From: an uncultured bacterium | GTDB taxonomy: Bacteria; Patescibacteriota; Minisyncoccia; Phycocordibacterales; UBA9973 | DNA length: 49,366 nt | Reading direction: 5' to 3' | NCBI GenBank assembly: GCA_903838985.1 | Contig: CAIMAO010000019.1 | Location: forward strand, 1-49,366 | Part shown: piece by piece, positions 6,515 to 14,400 of the stretch | Numbering within the stretch: position 1 is the stretch's first letter | Layout of the letters: each line of letters opens with the position of its first letter | Program-made: the position numbers and the translations under genes | The notes under the pieces: model-generated | Told to the model about the DNA's origin: nothing | Databases searched by the model: none | The model's input: the letters and a program-made list of their open reading frames with translations, nothing else

Positions 6515-8218
6515 ATGGAAAAAGAAATTAAAAATTGCCAAAACTGTAAAAAAGACTTTGTAATCGAGCCAAATGATTTTAACTTTTATGAAAAAATGAA
6601 AGTTCCTTCGCCTACATGGTGCCCAGAATGCAGGATGATTAGACGTTTTTCTTTTCAAAATACTTGGAATATATGTTGGCGTAATTGTGATAAATGTGGA
6701 GAAAAAACTTTTTCTATGTTTTTGCCAGAACAAAGAATTATGGCTTATTGTCAAAAATGTTGGTGGAAAGATGATTGGGATGGAACAGAATATGCTATGG
6801 ATTATGATTCATCTCGTCCTTTTTTAGAACAAGTTAAAGAACTTTTTGATAAAACACCTCATACTGCTAGCACTAGTTTATATACTAGTTTAAAAAATTC
6901 TGACTATTCAAATGCATTAGCTTGGTGTAAAGATTGTTATATGGTTTTTTGGGCAGATTATTGTGATAACGTATATTATTCATCTTTATTAAATGGTCTT
7001 AAATATAGTTCTGACTGTATTAGAGGATATGATTCAGAATTATGTTATGAATCTATCGGTTTTACAAAAAATTATAAAACCTTTTTTTCTGATGAATGCG
7101 ACACTTGTGTCGATGTATGGTTTTCGCGTAATTGTTATAGTTGTACTAATTGTATTGGTTGTGTAAATTTACGTGGTGCGACAAATTATATTTTTAATAT
7201 TAAATATTCTAAAGAAGAATATGAAAAAAAAGTAAAAGAATTTAATTTAGGGTCTTGGAAAAATTTACAAAAAGTAAAAAAAGAGGCATATGATTTTTGG
7301 AGAACAAAACCATATAGAGAATATAATGGGCATTCTTTGAATCTAAACGTAACAGGTGAGCACATATATACATCTAAAAATTCTAAAGAAATGTATATTG
7401 CAAATGGAGCAGAAAATTGTAAATATTGTCAGTTTATTACTGTTCCGACAGCTAAAGATTGCATAGATTATTCTGGTTGGGGGAATAATGCAGAAAATAT
7501 TTATGAATCTACTGTTGTGGGAGAGAACTCTAGTTCAGTTTGTTTCTCTGGTGAATGTTGGCCAGACTCTTTAAATTTGCAGTATTGTTACTATAATATT
7601 GCTGGTAAAAATAATTTTGGATGTGTAAATTTAAAAAGAAAATCATATTGTATTTTAAATAAACAATATACAAAAGAACCATTCGACAAGTTCAGGACGC
7701 AAATAATTGCGGATATGGATAAGAACCCTTACATAGATAAGACTGGAAGAGTTTATAAATATGGAGAATTTTTTCCACTGGAGTTTAGTATGTTTCCCTA
7801 TAATAGATCAAACGCTATGAGGTTTTTCCCTAAGACAAAAGATCAAGTTCTTAAAGAAGGTTATAATTGGATTGATACAGAAGATGTTATATATAAAATT
7901 TCTAAAACAGCAGATTCTTTGCCAGACAAAATAGTTGATACAAAAGAAGAAATATTAAATGAAGTAATAGGTTGTGAAAATTGTGGAAATGGATACAGAA
8001 TAGTTCAAGGTGAATTGAATTTATTACGCAAGATGAATTTGCCTGTGCCACATGAATGTCCAAAATGTCGTGAGAATAGAAGGTTTGATAGAATGACTAA
8101 ACCTAAATTATATAATAGGAAATGTGATAAATGTGATAATGTCATTTATACACCCTATGCACCAGATAGGCCTGAGATAGTTTATTGTGTAAAGTGTTAT
8201 CAGCAGGAATTTTCTTAA
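6515..8218 (+). CDS. cysteine-rich multi-zinc-ribbon protein, copy 2 (intact)
   Basis: A 567-residue protein with no assigned function. The N-terminal module has two zinc ribbons (C8/C11/C36/C39 and C58/C61/C79/C82). The same two-ribbon module recurs at the C-terminus (C-E-N-C...C-P-K-C-R, then C-D-K-C...C-V-K-C-Y-Q-Q-E). Between them lies a cysteine-rich, Tyr/Asn-rich stretch with C-K-D-C-Y, C-Y-S-C-T-N-C-I-G-C-V-N-L-R and similar units, possibly a repetitive solenoid. There is no signal peptide or membrane helix. The first 54 nt are identical to copy 1 although the genes diverge afterwards. Around 7680 the codons P-F-D-K-F-R-T derive from a TTCGACAAGTTCAGGACG-type repeat where copy 1 has unrelated E-Y-E-R-I-R-K. 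Zinc binding is inferred from the CxxC pairs. Confidence 0.8.
   Translation: MEKEIKNCQNCKKDFVIEPNDFNFYEKMKVPSPTWCPECRMIRRFSFQNTWNICWRNCDKCGEKTFSMFLPEQRIMAYCQKCWWKDDWDGTEYAMDYDSSRPFLEQVKELFDKTPHTASTSLYTSLKNSDYSNALAWCKDCYMVFWADYCDNVYYSSLLNGLKYSSDCIRGYDSELCYESIGFTKNYKTFFSDECDTCVDVWFSRNCYSCTNCIGCVNLRGATNYIFNIKYSKEEYEKKVKEFNLGSWKNLQKVKKEAYDFWRTKPYREYNGHSLNLNVTGEHIYTSKNSKEMYIANGAENCKYCQFITVPTAKDCIDYSGWGNNAENIYESTVVGENSSSVCFSGECWPDSLNLQYCYYNIAGKNNFGCVNLKRKSYCILNKQYTKEPFDKFRTQIIADMDKNPYIDKTGRVYKYGEFFPLEFSMFPYNRSNAMRFFPKTKDQVLKEGYNWIDTEDVIYKISKTADSLPDKIVDTKEEILNEVIGCENCGNGYRIVQGELNLLRKMNLPVPHECPKCRENRRFDRMTKPKLYNRKCDKCDNVIYTPYAPDRPEIVYCVKCYQQEFS
7680..7700 (+). repeat. short CPR-type repeat overwriting codons of the zinc-ribbon gene
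   Basis: CATTCGACAAGTTCAGGACG encodes P-F-D-K-F-R-T. The paralog has different codons of the same length at this place. It resembles a TTCGACAAG(C/T)TCAGGA repeat. Confidence 0.45.
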
Positions 8219-8219
8219 A

Positions 8220-8250
8220 ACCCCGAATGAAAGCAAAGCTTTATACGGGG
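8220..8250 (+). repeat. GC-rich palindrome upstream of rplS
   Basis: A hairpin with outer CCCCG/CGGGG and inner AAAGC/GCTTT pairs lies just after the zinc-ribbon stop codon. It may act as a terminator, although no U-tract follows. It resembles dispersed palindromes elsewhere in the window. Confidence 0.5.
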
Positions 8251-8290
8251 CAGGTTGCAAAAATGAGATACTTGTGTTAAATTTGGATTT

Positions 8291-8692
8291 ATGACAAAGA
8301 TTGATAAAACAAAACTTACTTCAGTAAGTGTTGAAGATAGAAAAAAGCTTAATTTTAGTGCTGGAGACACCGTACGTGTCTGGTCTAAAGTTTTAGACGA
8401 GAAAGGTAAAACAAGACTTCAGGCTTTTGAAGGAATTGTGCTTGCTAGAAAACATGGTACAGAAATAGGTTCCACTTTTACTGTAAGAAGAGTTGCTTCA
8501 GGTGTGGGCGTAGAAAGAATTTTTCCACTTTATTCTCCAATGGTTGATAAGATTGAAATAACTAAGAAATCTCGTGCTCGTAAATCAAAACTCTATTATG
8601 TTCGTACAAAAGCAGTGAAGGATGTACGAAGAAAATTACGTTCAGTCACCTCAATGGTTGACGATGAAGTAGAAGTAAAAAAAGAAGAATAA
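8291..8692 (+). CDS. rplS: 50S ribosomal protein L19
   Basis: A 133-residue bL19, a 50S protein at the subunit interface. It has the family core G-D-T-V-R-V, Q-A-F-E-G-I-V-L-A-R-K, T-F-T-V-R-R, V-G-V-E-R-I-F-P-L-Y-S-P and R-R-A-K-L-like R-A-R-K-S-K-L-Y-Y. A short charged tail (DDEVEVKKEE) extends the usual length of about 115. It is expressed as a single gene: TTGCAA...TGTGTTAAAT lies just upstream, with only about 8 nt from the -10 to ATG, and a strong terminator follows. Confidence 0.95.
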   Translation: MTKIDKTKLTSVSVEDRKKLNFSAGDTVRVWSKVLDEKGKTRLQAFEGIVLARKHGTEIGSTFTVRRVASGVGVERIFPLYSPMVDKIEITKKSRARKSKLYYVRTKAVKDVRRKLRSVTSMVDDEVEVKKEE

Positions 8693-8697
8693 AAAAT

Positions 8698-8724
8698 AAA
8701 AACCTCCTAAATATGGAGGTTTTT
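8698..8724 (+). terminator. rho-independent terminator after rplS
   Basis: Stem AAAAACCTCC/GGAGGTTTTT around a 7-nt loop, ending in a U-tract. Confidence 0.9.
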
Positions 8725-8763
8725 ATTTTGTTTAAATAATTAGTAGACGCTATATACTTGAGG

Positions 8764-8778
8764 TGATATAATATTTAT
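8764..8778 (+). promoter_or_regulatory. leaderless promoter of the LAGLIDADG gene and tRNA-Leu
   Basis: TGA (8764-8766) TATAAT (8767-8772), then exactly 6 nt to ATG 8779. With the rplS terminator upstream, this is the only promoter visible for both the endonuclease gene and the tRNA that follows. Confidence 0.65.
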
Positions 8779-9462
8779 ATGGGGGATAGAGGACCAAAAC
8801 CAAAAAAAATAATAAATGAAACTTGGAATCCAAATTTGGCTTACGCTATTGGATTGCTTGCCACTGACGGATCTTTGTCTAAGGATAGAATTTTAATTGA
8901 TTTAACTTCTAAAGATAGAGAACAATTATTAAATTTTTGTAAATGTGTTGGAGTTAATTTTAAAATAGGTAAAAAATTTAATGGCAATGGAGATATAAGT
9001 TTTAGAATTCAGTTTAAAAATAGAATATTTTATGATTTTCTTTTATCTATTGATTTAACTTCTAAAAAATCATTAACAATTGGAAAGTTAAAAATACCAG
9101 ATGAATATTTTTTTGATTTTTTGCGAGGGTGTTTTGATGGTGATGGATGTTTTTATTCTTATTGGGACCCAAGATGGAGATCAAGTCATATGTTTTATAT
9201 AGAATTTATTTCTGCAAGTAAAAAACATATTGATTGGCTTCGGAATGAATTAAAAAGTAAAATTAAAATAATAGGACATATCACCATTGTCCGTAGAAAA
9301 AATAATTATTATCAGTTAAAATATGCAAAAAAAGAAGCGATAGAAGTTATAAAGAAAATGTATTATAATCAGAATGTTGTTTCTTTATCAAGAAAGCGAA
9401 TAAAAATAAAGAAAGCTTTAAAAATAGAAGAAAAACAACAAAAAATATATTTGACAAAATAA
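8779..9462 (+). CDS. LAGLIDADG-family homing endonuclease
   Basis: A 227-residue protein with two LAGLIDADG-type helices: Y-A-I-G-L-L-A-T-D-G-S-L (about residues 23-34) and F-L-R-G-C-F-D-G-D-G-C-F (about 115-126). The Asp at the end of each is the expected metal-binding catalytic residue. Such enzymes cut long asymmetric sites and usually spread with introns or inteins. Here it is free-standing: no intron or intein host is visible, rplS before it is intact, and its TAA ends one base before tRNA-Leu. A WhiA-like or other regulatory use of the fold cannot be excluded, but no HTH is evident beyond the basic C-terminus. Confidence 0.85.
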   Translation: MGDRGPKPKKIINETWNPNLAYAIGLLATDGSLSKDRILIDLTSKDREQLLNFCKCVGVNFKIGKKFNGNGDISFRIQFKNRIFYDFLLSIDLTSKKSLTIGKLKIPDEYFFDFLRGCFDGDGCFYSYWDPRWRSSHMFYIEFISASKKHIDWLRNELKSKIKIIGHITIVRRKNNYYQLKYAKKEAIEVIKKMYYNQNVVSLSRKRIKIKKALKIEEKQQKIYLTK

Positions 9463-9463
9463 T

Positions 9464-9549
9464 GCGCGGGTGTTGTAACAGTAGCCAAGCTACCTTGAGG
9501 TGGTAGTGTCCGTAAGGACGTGGAGGTGCGAATCCTCTCCCGCGCACCA
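9464..9549 (+). tRNA. tRNA-Leu (GAG)
   Basis: A class II tRNA with acceptor GCGCGGG/CCCGCGC. The anticodon stem CTACC/GGTAG has loop TTGAGGT, giving GAG. The variable arm is TGTCCGTAAGGACG. The discriminator is A 9546 and CCA is encoded (9547-9549), unlike the Ser, Val and Arg genes here. The D-arm (TTG...CAA) is short. It starts one base after the endonuclease stop codon. Confidence 0.93.
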
Positions 9550-9606
9550 ATATAAATTTGTGCCTCAATTAATTTGGAGAATTAATTATTTAAAAATAAT
9601 TTTTAT

Positions 9607-10161
9607 ATGTTATATACAAGAAAAGGGGACGGTGGAACAACTAAAACATTTAGATGTGATCAACGTATTTCAAAAAGCTCCATTATAGCTGAGGCTCTTG
9701 GTGCGTTAGATGAAATAAATTCTTTCTTGGGTTTATGTAAAGTTAAATCAAAAAAGGAGAAATTTTTTGTCCCAAATAAAATTGAAGCAGGACAAGTGAT
9801 TCATGACATACAAAAGAATTTATTTATTGTTCAAGCGGAGTTGGCAGGAGCTTCAATGTCTATTGATGAGGAAAAAGTAAAAGAAGTAGAAAACATTGTT
9901 GATAGAATAGAAAAAGAACTTCCACCAATAAAAACTTTTTTTATTTCTGGTGGCACAGAACTAGCTGTACTTTTTGATACAGCTCGCACTATTTCTCGTA
10001 GAGCTGAAAGGAGAGTCGTGGGGGTCACAGAAGAAGGCAAAACACCAATAAATCAATTTACTCTTGCTTATTTAAATCGTCTTTCAAGCTTACTTTATGC
10101 GCTAGCTAGACTAGCAAATTATAAAGCTGGGATAAAAGAAGAAGGCCCAGATTATAAATAG
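9607..10161 (+). CDS. PduO-type ATP:cob(I)alamin adenosyltransferase
   Basis: A 184-residue enzyme that makes adenosylcobalamin from ATP and cob(I)alamin. It has the ATP-binding N-terminus Y-T-R-K-G-D-G-G-T-T, A-L-G-A-L-D-E-I-N-S-F-L-G and the C-terminal F-D-T-A-R-T-I-S-R-R-A-E-R-R, all typical of the PduO/MMAB family. An insertion with repeated Lys lies around residue 45. No cobalamin biosynthesis gene is nearby, so it most likely serves corrinoid salvage for a B12-dependent enzyme such as class II ribonucleotide reductase (inference). Confidence 0.92.
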   Translation: MLYTRKGDGGTTKTFRCDQRISKSSIIAEALGALDEINSFLGLCKVKSKKEKFFVPNKIEAGQVIHDIQKNLFIVQAELAGASMSIDEEKVKEVENIVDRIEKELPPIKTFFISGGTELAVLFDTARTISRRAERRVVGVTEEGKTPINQFTLAYLNRLSSLLYALARLANYKAGIKEEGPDYK

Positions 10162-10205
10162 AAAGTAGCGTTTATCTATATTTTTTGATATAAATAACAA
10201 TGTAT

Positions 10206-10278
10206 GGTGCCTATAGTGTAACGGTTAGCACTAGGGTTTGTGGAACCCTCGGTTCGAGTTCAAATCTCGATAGGCACC
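10206..10278 (+). tRNA. tRNA-His (GUG)
   Basis: Acceptor GTGCCTA/TAGGCAC with an extra 5' G (10206, the His-specific G-1) opposite discriminator C 10278. The anticodon loop TTGTGGA gives GUG. The T-arm is TCGAG-TTCAAAT-CTCGA. Confidence 0.96.
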
Positions 10279-10284
10279 CAATTA

Positions 10285-10295
10285 TATAATTCTAT
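10285..10295 (+). promoter_or_regulatory. leaderless promoter of tsaC
   Basis: TATAAT at 10285-10290, then 5 nt and ATG 10296. It lies 6 nt after the tRNA-His end. Confidence 0.45.
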
Positions 10296-11309
10296 ATGCA
10301 AACGGAGATTGTTAAAATTACAGATCAAAACAAAGAAGAAGTTTTGAATAGGGCAGCAGACATTATAAAAAATGGAGATTTGGTTGTTTTTCCGACTGAG
10401 ACTGTCTATGGTTTAGGAGCGAGTGTTTTTGATGAAAAAGCTTTATCTAAAATTTTTATTGCAAAAGGTAGGCCAAGCGACAATCCTTTAATTGTGCACA
10501 TTAGTGATAAAAATCAGCTAAAAGATCTAGTAAAAAATATTACAGAGTCTCAACAAAAATTAATGGATAAATTTTGGCCAGGGCCACTTACTATTATTTT
10601 TGATAAAAAAGAAAATATTTCAGATATTGTTTCTGGTGGACTTTCTACTATTGCAATTCGTATGCCTTCAAATATTTTCGCACGTGAACTCATAAATTTA
10701 GCCGGAGTACCTATAGCTGCTCCTTCGGCAAATATTTCTGGTAGACCGAGTGGAACCACTGGGGAGGATATTTATAAAGAATTGGATGGGAAAGTAGATA
10801 TGATTATTGAAGCTGGAGAATCTAAGATTGGAGTAGAGTCAACAGTTGTAAAAATAAATGAGGAATCTGTTTTGATACTTCGTCCAGGGGCTGTCACAAA
10901 AGAAATGTTGGAAGAAACTTTACACTTACCAGTAATTTTTGCGAAAGAAAAAAATGACCTTCAATCTTCTCCAGGTACGAGGTATAAGCATTATGCGCCC
11001 AAAGCCAACTTGGAACTTGTTTCAAAAGAAGAAATATTTAATAAAGCAGAAAGTTTTAAAAAAGAAGGTTTAAAAATTGGAATAATAACTACAATTCAGA
11101 ATAATAATTCTTTTAAAGAATATGAGCCAAATGTTTTTATTTTGGGCGATGAAAATAATTTAGAAGAAATATCTCAGAAGCTTTATAGTGCATTACGATT
11201 TTTTGATGATAAAAATGTGGATATTATTTTATGTCAGAATTTTAAAGAAGAGGGAATAGGTGTCGCTATTATGGATCGACTTGGGCGCGCCAGTGCAAAA
11301 AAATCTTAA
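10296..11309 (+). CDS. tsaC: threonylcarbamoyl-AMP synthase (Sua5/YrdC family)
   Basis: A 337-residue Sua5-type enzyme that makes threonylcarbamoyl-AMP from Thr, bicarbonate and ATP for t6A modification of ANN-decoding tRNAs. The YrdC domain (about 1-205) has V-V-F-P-T-E-T-V-Y-G-L-G, K-G-R-P-S-D-N-P-L-I-V-H, A-P-S-A-N-I-S-G-R-P-S-G-T and S-T-V-V. The Sua5 C-terminal domain follows the linker S-S-P-G-T-R-Y-K-H-Y-A-P. It sits between tRNA-His and a transporter gene and has its own promoter. Confidence 0.95.
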   Translation: MQTEIVKITDQNKEEVLNRAADIIKNGDLVVFPTETVYGLGASVFDEKALSKIFIAKGRPSDNPLIVHISDKNQLKDLVKNITESQQKLMDKFWPGPLTIIFDKKENISDIVSGGLSTIAIRMPSNIFARELINLAGVPIAAPSANISGRPSGTTGEDIYKELDGKVDMIIEAGESKIGVESTVVKINEESVLILRPGAVTKEMLEETLHLPVIFAKEKNDLQSSPGTRYKHYAPKANLELVSKEEIFNKAESFKKEGLKIGIITTIQNNNSFKEYEPNVFILGDENNLEEISQKLYSALRFFDDKNVDIILCQNFKEEGIGVAIMDRLGRASAKKS

Positions 11310-11337
11310 TATAAAAAATGCCTATTTTCTTTAAATA

Positions 11338-11352
11338 TGGCATAATTTAAAT
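11338..11352 (+). promoter_or_regulatory. leaderless promoter of the Nramp-related gene
   Basis: TGG (11338-11340) CATAAT (11341-11346), then exactly 6 nt to ATG 11353. Confidence 0.5.
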
Positions 11353-12726
11353 ATGGCAAAGAAAAGTATTTTAGAAAAGATTTTTAGTGCGCCAGCAGAA
11401 GTGTTGGAAAAAAGTGTAGAACTGGAGCAAGAAATTAAAGAAGATATTGAAAAACAAGAGCCAATCAAAGAAGCAAAACAGTATTGGAAAACATTAGGTC
11501 CCGGGCTTACGACAGGAGCAGCAGATGATGATCCTTCTGGTATTGCAACATACTCACAAATGGGAGCTTCACGTGGCTTTAATTTGATTTGGCTTTCACT
11601 TTTTTCTTTCCCTCTAATGGGAGCTATCCAAGAAATGTGTGCTCGTATTGGCATGACGACGGGTGTCGGACTTGCAACAAACATTAAAAGACATTTCTCA
11701 AAAAAACTTTTATATTTTTGTACCATACTTTTATTATTTGCAAATGTATTTAACATAGGTGCGGATTTAGGTGCGATGGCGAAGGGAACACAATTGATTC
11801 TTCCTAAATTAGATTTCACTTTTTTAGTTTTACTTTTTGCGGCATTATCTCTTGGTCTTCAGATTTTTATTCCTTATAAAAAATATTCAAAATATTTAAA
11901 GTATTTGTCTTTAGTGCTTTTTGCCTATGTATTTTCTGCTTTTTCCGTGAATATAGATTGGAGTAATGTCTTTAAGCATTTAGTAATGCCAACGATATCA
12001 TTTTCAAGAGAAGAAATTATTTTAATATGTGCAGCTTTTGGCACTACTATTTCTCCATATTTATTTTTTTGGCAAACCTCACAAGAGGTAGAGGAGCAGA
12101 TATTAAAAGGTGAAAAGACTGAAGAAAAAAGAAAAGCATTAAATACTGGAGAAGACATACATAAAATGAGAATAGACGTATGGTCAGGAATGTTTTTATC
12201 TAATTTAATAATGTTTTTTATAATTGCTACTTGTGCTGCGACATTATTCCAAAGTGGAATCACAAATATAGGAACAGCTGCTGACGCAGCTCTAGCATTG
12301 CGACCTTTTGCTGGAGATTTTTCTTATTTCTTGTTTGCAATTGGTATCTTGGGTGTAGGGCTTTTGGCAATCCCTATACTTGCAGGTTCAGCTTCTTATG
12401 CAATTTCTGAAACATTTAATTGGAAGACGGGACTTTATAGAAAATTAAAACAAGCTACTTCTTTCTATGGAGTAATAATTGTGGCTATGGCTTTAGGTAT
12501 AGTTTTAAATTTTATTGGTCTTGACCCTATAAAAACCCTTATTTACTCAGCTGTTTTCAATGGTATTATTTCGCCAATAATTTTATTCTTTATTGTGCGT
12601 ATTAGTGCGAATGAAGAAATAATGGGTTCTTTTAAAAATAAAAAAATAACCAATATCATAGGATGGTTTAGTGTGGTCTTATTGTTTGTTGTAAGTATTG
12701 GTACGATAATCTTTCTTTTTAGTTAA
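11353..12726 (+). CDS. Nramp-related divalent metal transporter with atypical metal site
   Basis: A 457-residue integral membrane protein with about 11 hydrophobic helices after a charged N-terminus (residues 1-45). The first helix carries G-P-G-L-T-T-G-A-A-D-D-D-P-S-G-I-A-T-Y. The motif is DPSG where Mn/Fe Nramps have DPGN, and helix 6 reads T-T-I-S-P-Y-L-F-F-W where they have an M-P-H motif. The metal-selecting Met is therefore replaced by Ser. Nramp relatives lacking this Met are known that move Mg2+ rather than Mn2+ or Fe2+, so Mg2+ is possible, but the substrate is an inference. murB follows after 8 nt. Confidence 0.85.
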   Translation: MAKKSILEKIFSAPAEVLEKSVELEQEIKEDIEKQEPIKEAKQYWKTLGPGLTTGAADDDPSGIATYSQMGASRGFNLIWLSLFSFPLMGAIQEMCARIGMTTGVGLATNIKRHFSKKLLYFCTILLLFANVFNIGADLGAMAKGTQLILPKLDFTFLVLLFAALSLGLQIFIPYKKYSKYLKYLSLVLFAYVFSAFSVNIDWSNVFKHLVMPTISFSREEIILICAAFGTTISPYLFFWQTSQEVEEQILKGEKTEEKRKALNTGEDIHKMRIDVWSGMFLSNLIMFFIIATCAATLFQSGITNIGTAADAALALRPFAGDFSYFLFAIGILGVGLLAIPILAGSASYAISETFNWKTGLYRKLKQATSFYGVIIVAMALGIVLNFIGLDPIKTLIYSAVFNGIISPIILFFIVRISANEEIMGSFKNKKITNIIGWFSVVLLFVVSIGTIIFLFS

Positions 12727-12734
12727 AATATTTT

Positions 12735-13748
12735 ATGGAAATTATTAAAAATTATGATTTAAAAAAATTAAATACCTTCGGAGTTTCTGCTCAGACAAAA
12801 TTTTTTGTTGAGTTAAATAATGAAAATGATTTAAAAGAACTTTTTGATTCTACAGAATTTAAAAATAATGAAAAATTATTTTTAGGTGGAGGTAGTAATG
12901 TTTTATTTACAAAAGATTTTGATGGTATTGTCGTTTTGAATAAACTAAAAGGAATAGAAATTATAGAAGAAAATTCTGAAAATGTTTTGATTAGATCAAT
13001 GGGTGGAGAAAATTGGAATGATTTAGTTAATTTTGTAGTAGATAGAGAATATTGGGGTATAGAGAATTTGGCACTTATCCCGGGGACAGTCGGCGCTTCA
13101 CCTGTACAAAATATAGGTGCTTATGGAGTAGAAATAAAAGACACATTAGAAAACGTTGAAGTTTATGAAATAGAAACAGGAGAGAAAAAAGTTTTTAAAA
13201 AAGATGAATGTGAATTTGGTTATCGTTCTAGTATTTTTAAAACTAAATTTAAAGAAAAATATTTTATCTCTGCAGTATTTTTAAAATTAAATAAAAAAGA
13301 AAAGAAAAATATAGATTACAAAGTTTTGATGGAATATTTAGAAGAAAATAAGATTGAAGTTAAAAGTTCTAAAGATATAAGTAATGCTATTTCTGCGATA
13401 AGAAAAAACAAATTGCCGGATCCTGTGTTGATGGGTAATGCTGGCAGTTTCTTTAAAAATATTTATGTTGATAAAAATAAAGCTGAAGAAATAAAGTTAA
13501 AATATACGGATGTTCCGTTGTTTGAAGAAAATGAAAGAATAAAAATTCCTTCTGGTTGGCTTATTGAAAAATGTGGTTGGAAAGGGCACAGGGTTGGGAA
13601 TGTAGGTATACATGAGAAACAAGCGTTAGTCCTCGTAAATTATGGAGGGGCTACAGGCAAAGAAATAAAAGATTTTTCTGAACAAATAATTAACTCAGTA
13701 AATGATAAATTTGGGCTGATTCTCGAAAGAGAAGTCAATTTGATTTAG
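12735..13748 (+). CDS. murB: UDP-N-acetylenolpyruvoylglucosamine reductase MurB
   Basis: A 337-residue FAD enzyme that reduces enolpyruvyl-UDP-GlcNAc to UDP-MurNAc in peptidoglycan synthesis. Features are L-N-T-F-G-V, the FAD-binding G-G-G-S-N-V-L-F, L-I-P-G-T-V-G-A-S-P-V-Q-N-I-G-A-Y-G-V-E, Y-R-S-S-I-F-K and the catalytic Ser in G-N-A-G-S-F-F-K-N, with a C-terminal Glu in L-E-R-E-V-N. It is probably cotranscribed with the transporter upstream. It shows that the cell makes its own wall precursor at this step. Confidence 0.96.
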   Translation: MEIIKNYDLKKLNTFGVSAQTKFFVELNNENDLKELFDSTEFKNNEKLFLGGGSNVLFTKDFDGIVVLNKLKGIEIIEENSENVLIRSMGGENWNDLVNFVVDREYWGIENLALIPGTVGASPVQNIGAYGVEIKDTLENVEVYEIETGEKKVFKKDECEFGYRSSIFKTKFKEKYFISAVFLKLNKKEKKNIDYKVLMEYLEENKIEVKSSKDISNAISAIRKNKLPDPVLMGNAGSFFKNIYVDKNKAEEIKLKYTDVPLFEENERIKIPSGWLIEKCGWKGHRVGNVGIHEKQALVLVNYGGATGKEIKDFSEQIINSVNDKFGLILEREVNLI

Positions 13749-13794
13749 TGCATCTCTAGTGTATAATTAATGTATTATAAAATAAATTTTTCCG

Positions 13795-13823
13795 TTAAAG
13801 ACGGATCAGCCTTTGGCTAATTT
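13795..13823 (+). repeat. tandem small hairpins in the FKBP gene leader
   Basis: TCCGT/ACGGA followed by AGCC/GGCT, after a GTGTATAATTAATG promoter-like stretch at about 13761. They may be a leader structure or one of the dispersed palindromes. Confidence 0.4.
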
Positions 13824-13828
13824 TAAAT

Positions 13829-14383
13829 ATGAAAGAAAATAAAGTAAGTTTAATCGTGTCATTTATAATTTTTTTAGCTGTCGTCGCAGCTTTAGTTTAT
13901 GTTGCTATTAATAATAAAGCACAAGAACCAATACAAGTACAAACACAAGCACAAAATCAAGAACAAACACAACCCGTAGGTGCTGTGGGTACAGAACAAA
14001 AAGATATGCAAAACAATACACAAAAAGAAGGAGTAAAAGCTATAATTACAAAAGAAGGTAAAGGAGAGGTGGCAAAATCAGGGGATACAATTTTGATGAA
14101 TTACACAGGTAAGCTTACAAATGGTAAAGTTTTTGATTCAAATGTTGATCCAAAATTCGGTCACGTAGAACCATTTGAATTTACTTTGGATGCTGGTCAG
14201 GTTATAAAAGGTTGGGATATGGGAGTAGCTGGAATGAAAGTTGGGGAAAAAAGAACACTTGAAATTCCAGCGGAATTTGCTTATGGAGTTCCTGGTATTG
14301 TTGACCCAGTTACAAAAATCGTAGTTATTCCACCAAATGCAACTTTGATTTTTGATGTTGAACTTGTCTCTATTAAAAAATAA
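13829..14383 (+). CDS. membrane-anchored FKBP-type peptidyl-prolyl cis-trans isomerase
   Basis: A 184-residue protein. An N-terminal hydrophobic anchor or signal (about residues 7-26, no lipobox) is followed by a Gln/Thr-rich linker (about 30-65) and one FKBP domain (about 75-184). The domain shows [43 protein letters not shown] and A-Y-G, then [13 protein letters not shown]. It is likely an exported folding catalyst. SIMPL follows after 17 nt and may share its transcript. Confidence 0.92.
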   Translation: MKENKVSLIVSFIIFLAVVAALVYVAINNKAQEPIQVQTQAQNQEQTQPVGAVGTEQKDMQNNTQKEGVKAIITKEGKGEVAKSGDTILMNYTGKLTNGKVFDSNVDPKFGHVEPFEFTLDAGQVIKGWDMGVAGMKVGEKRTLEIPAEFAYGVPGIVDPVTKIVVIPPNATLIFDVELVSIKK

Positions 14384-14400
14384 TTTACATTCTTAAATGG

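Noticed and set aside
9500-9688. 62-codon frame starting inside tRNA-Leu
   Set aside because: It overlaps a clear tRNA and the start of the adenosyltransferase gene in another frame.
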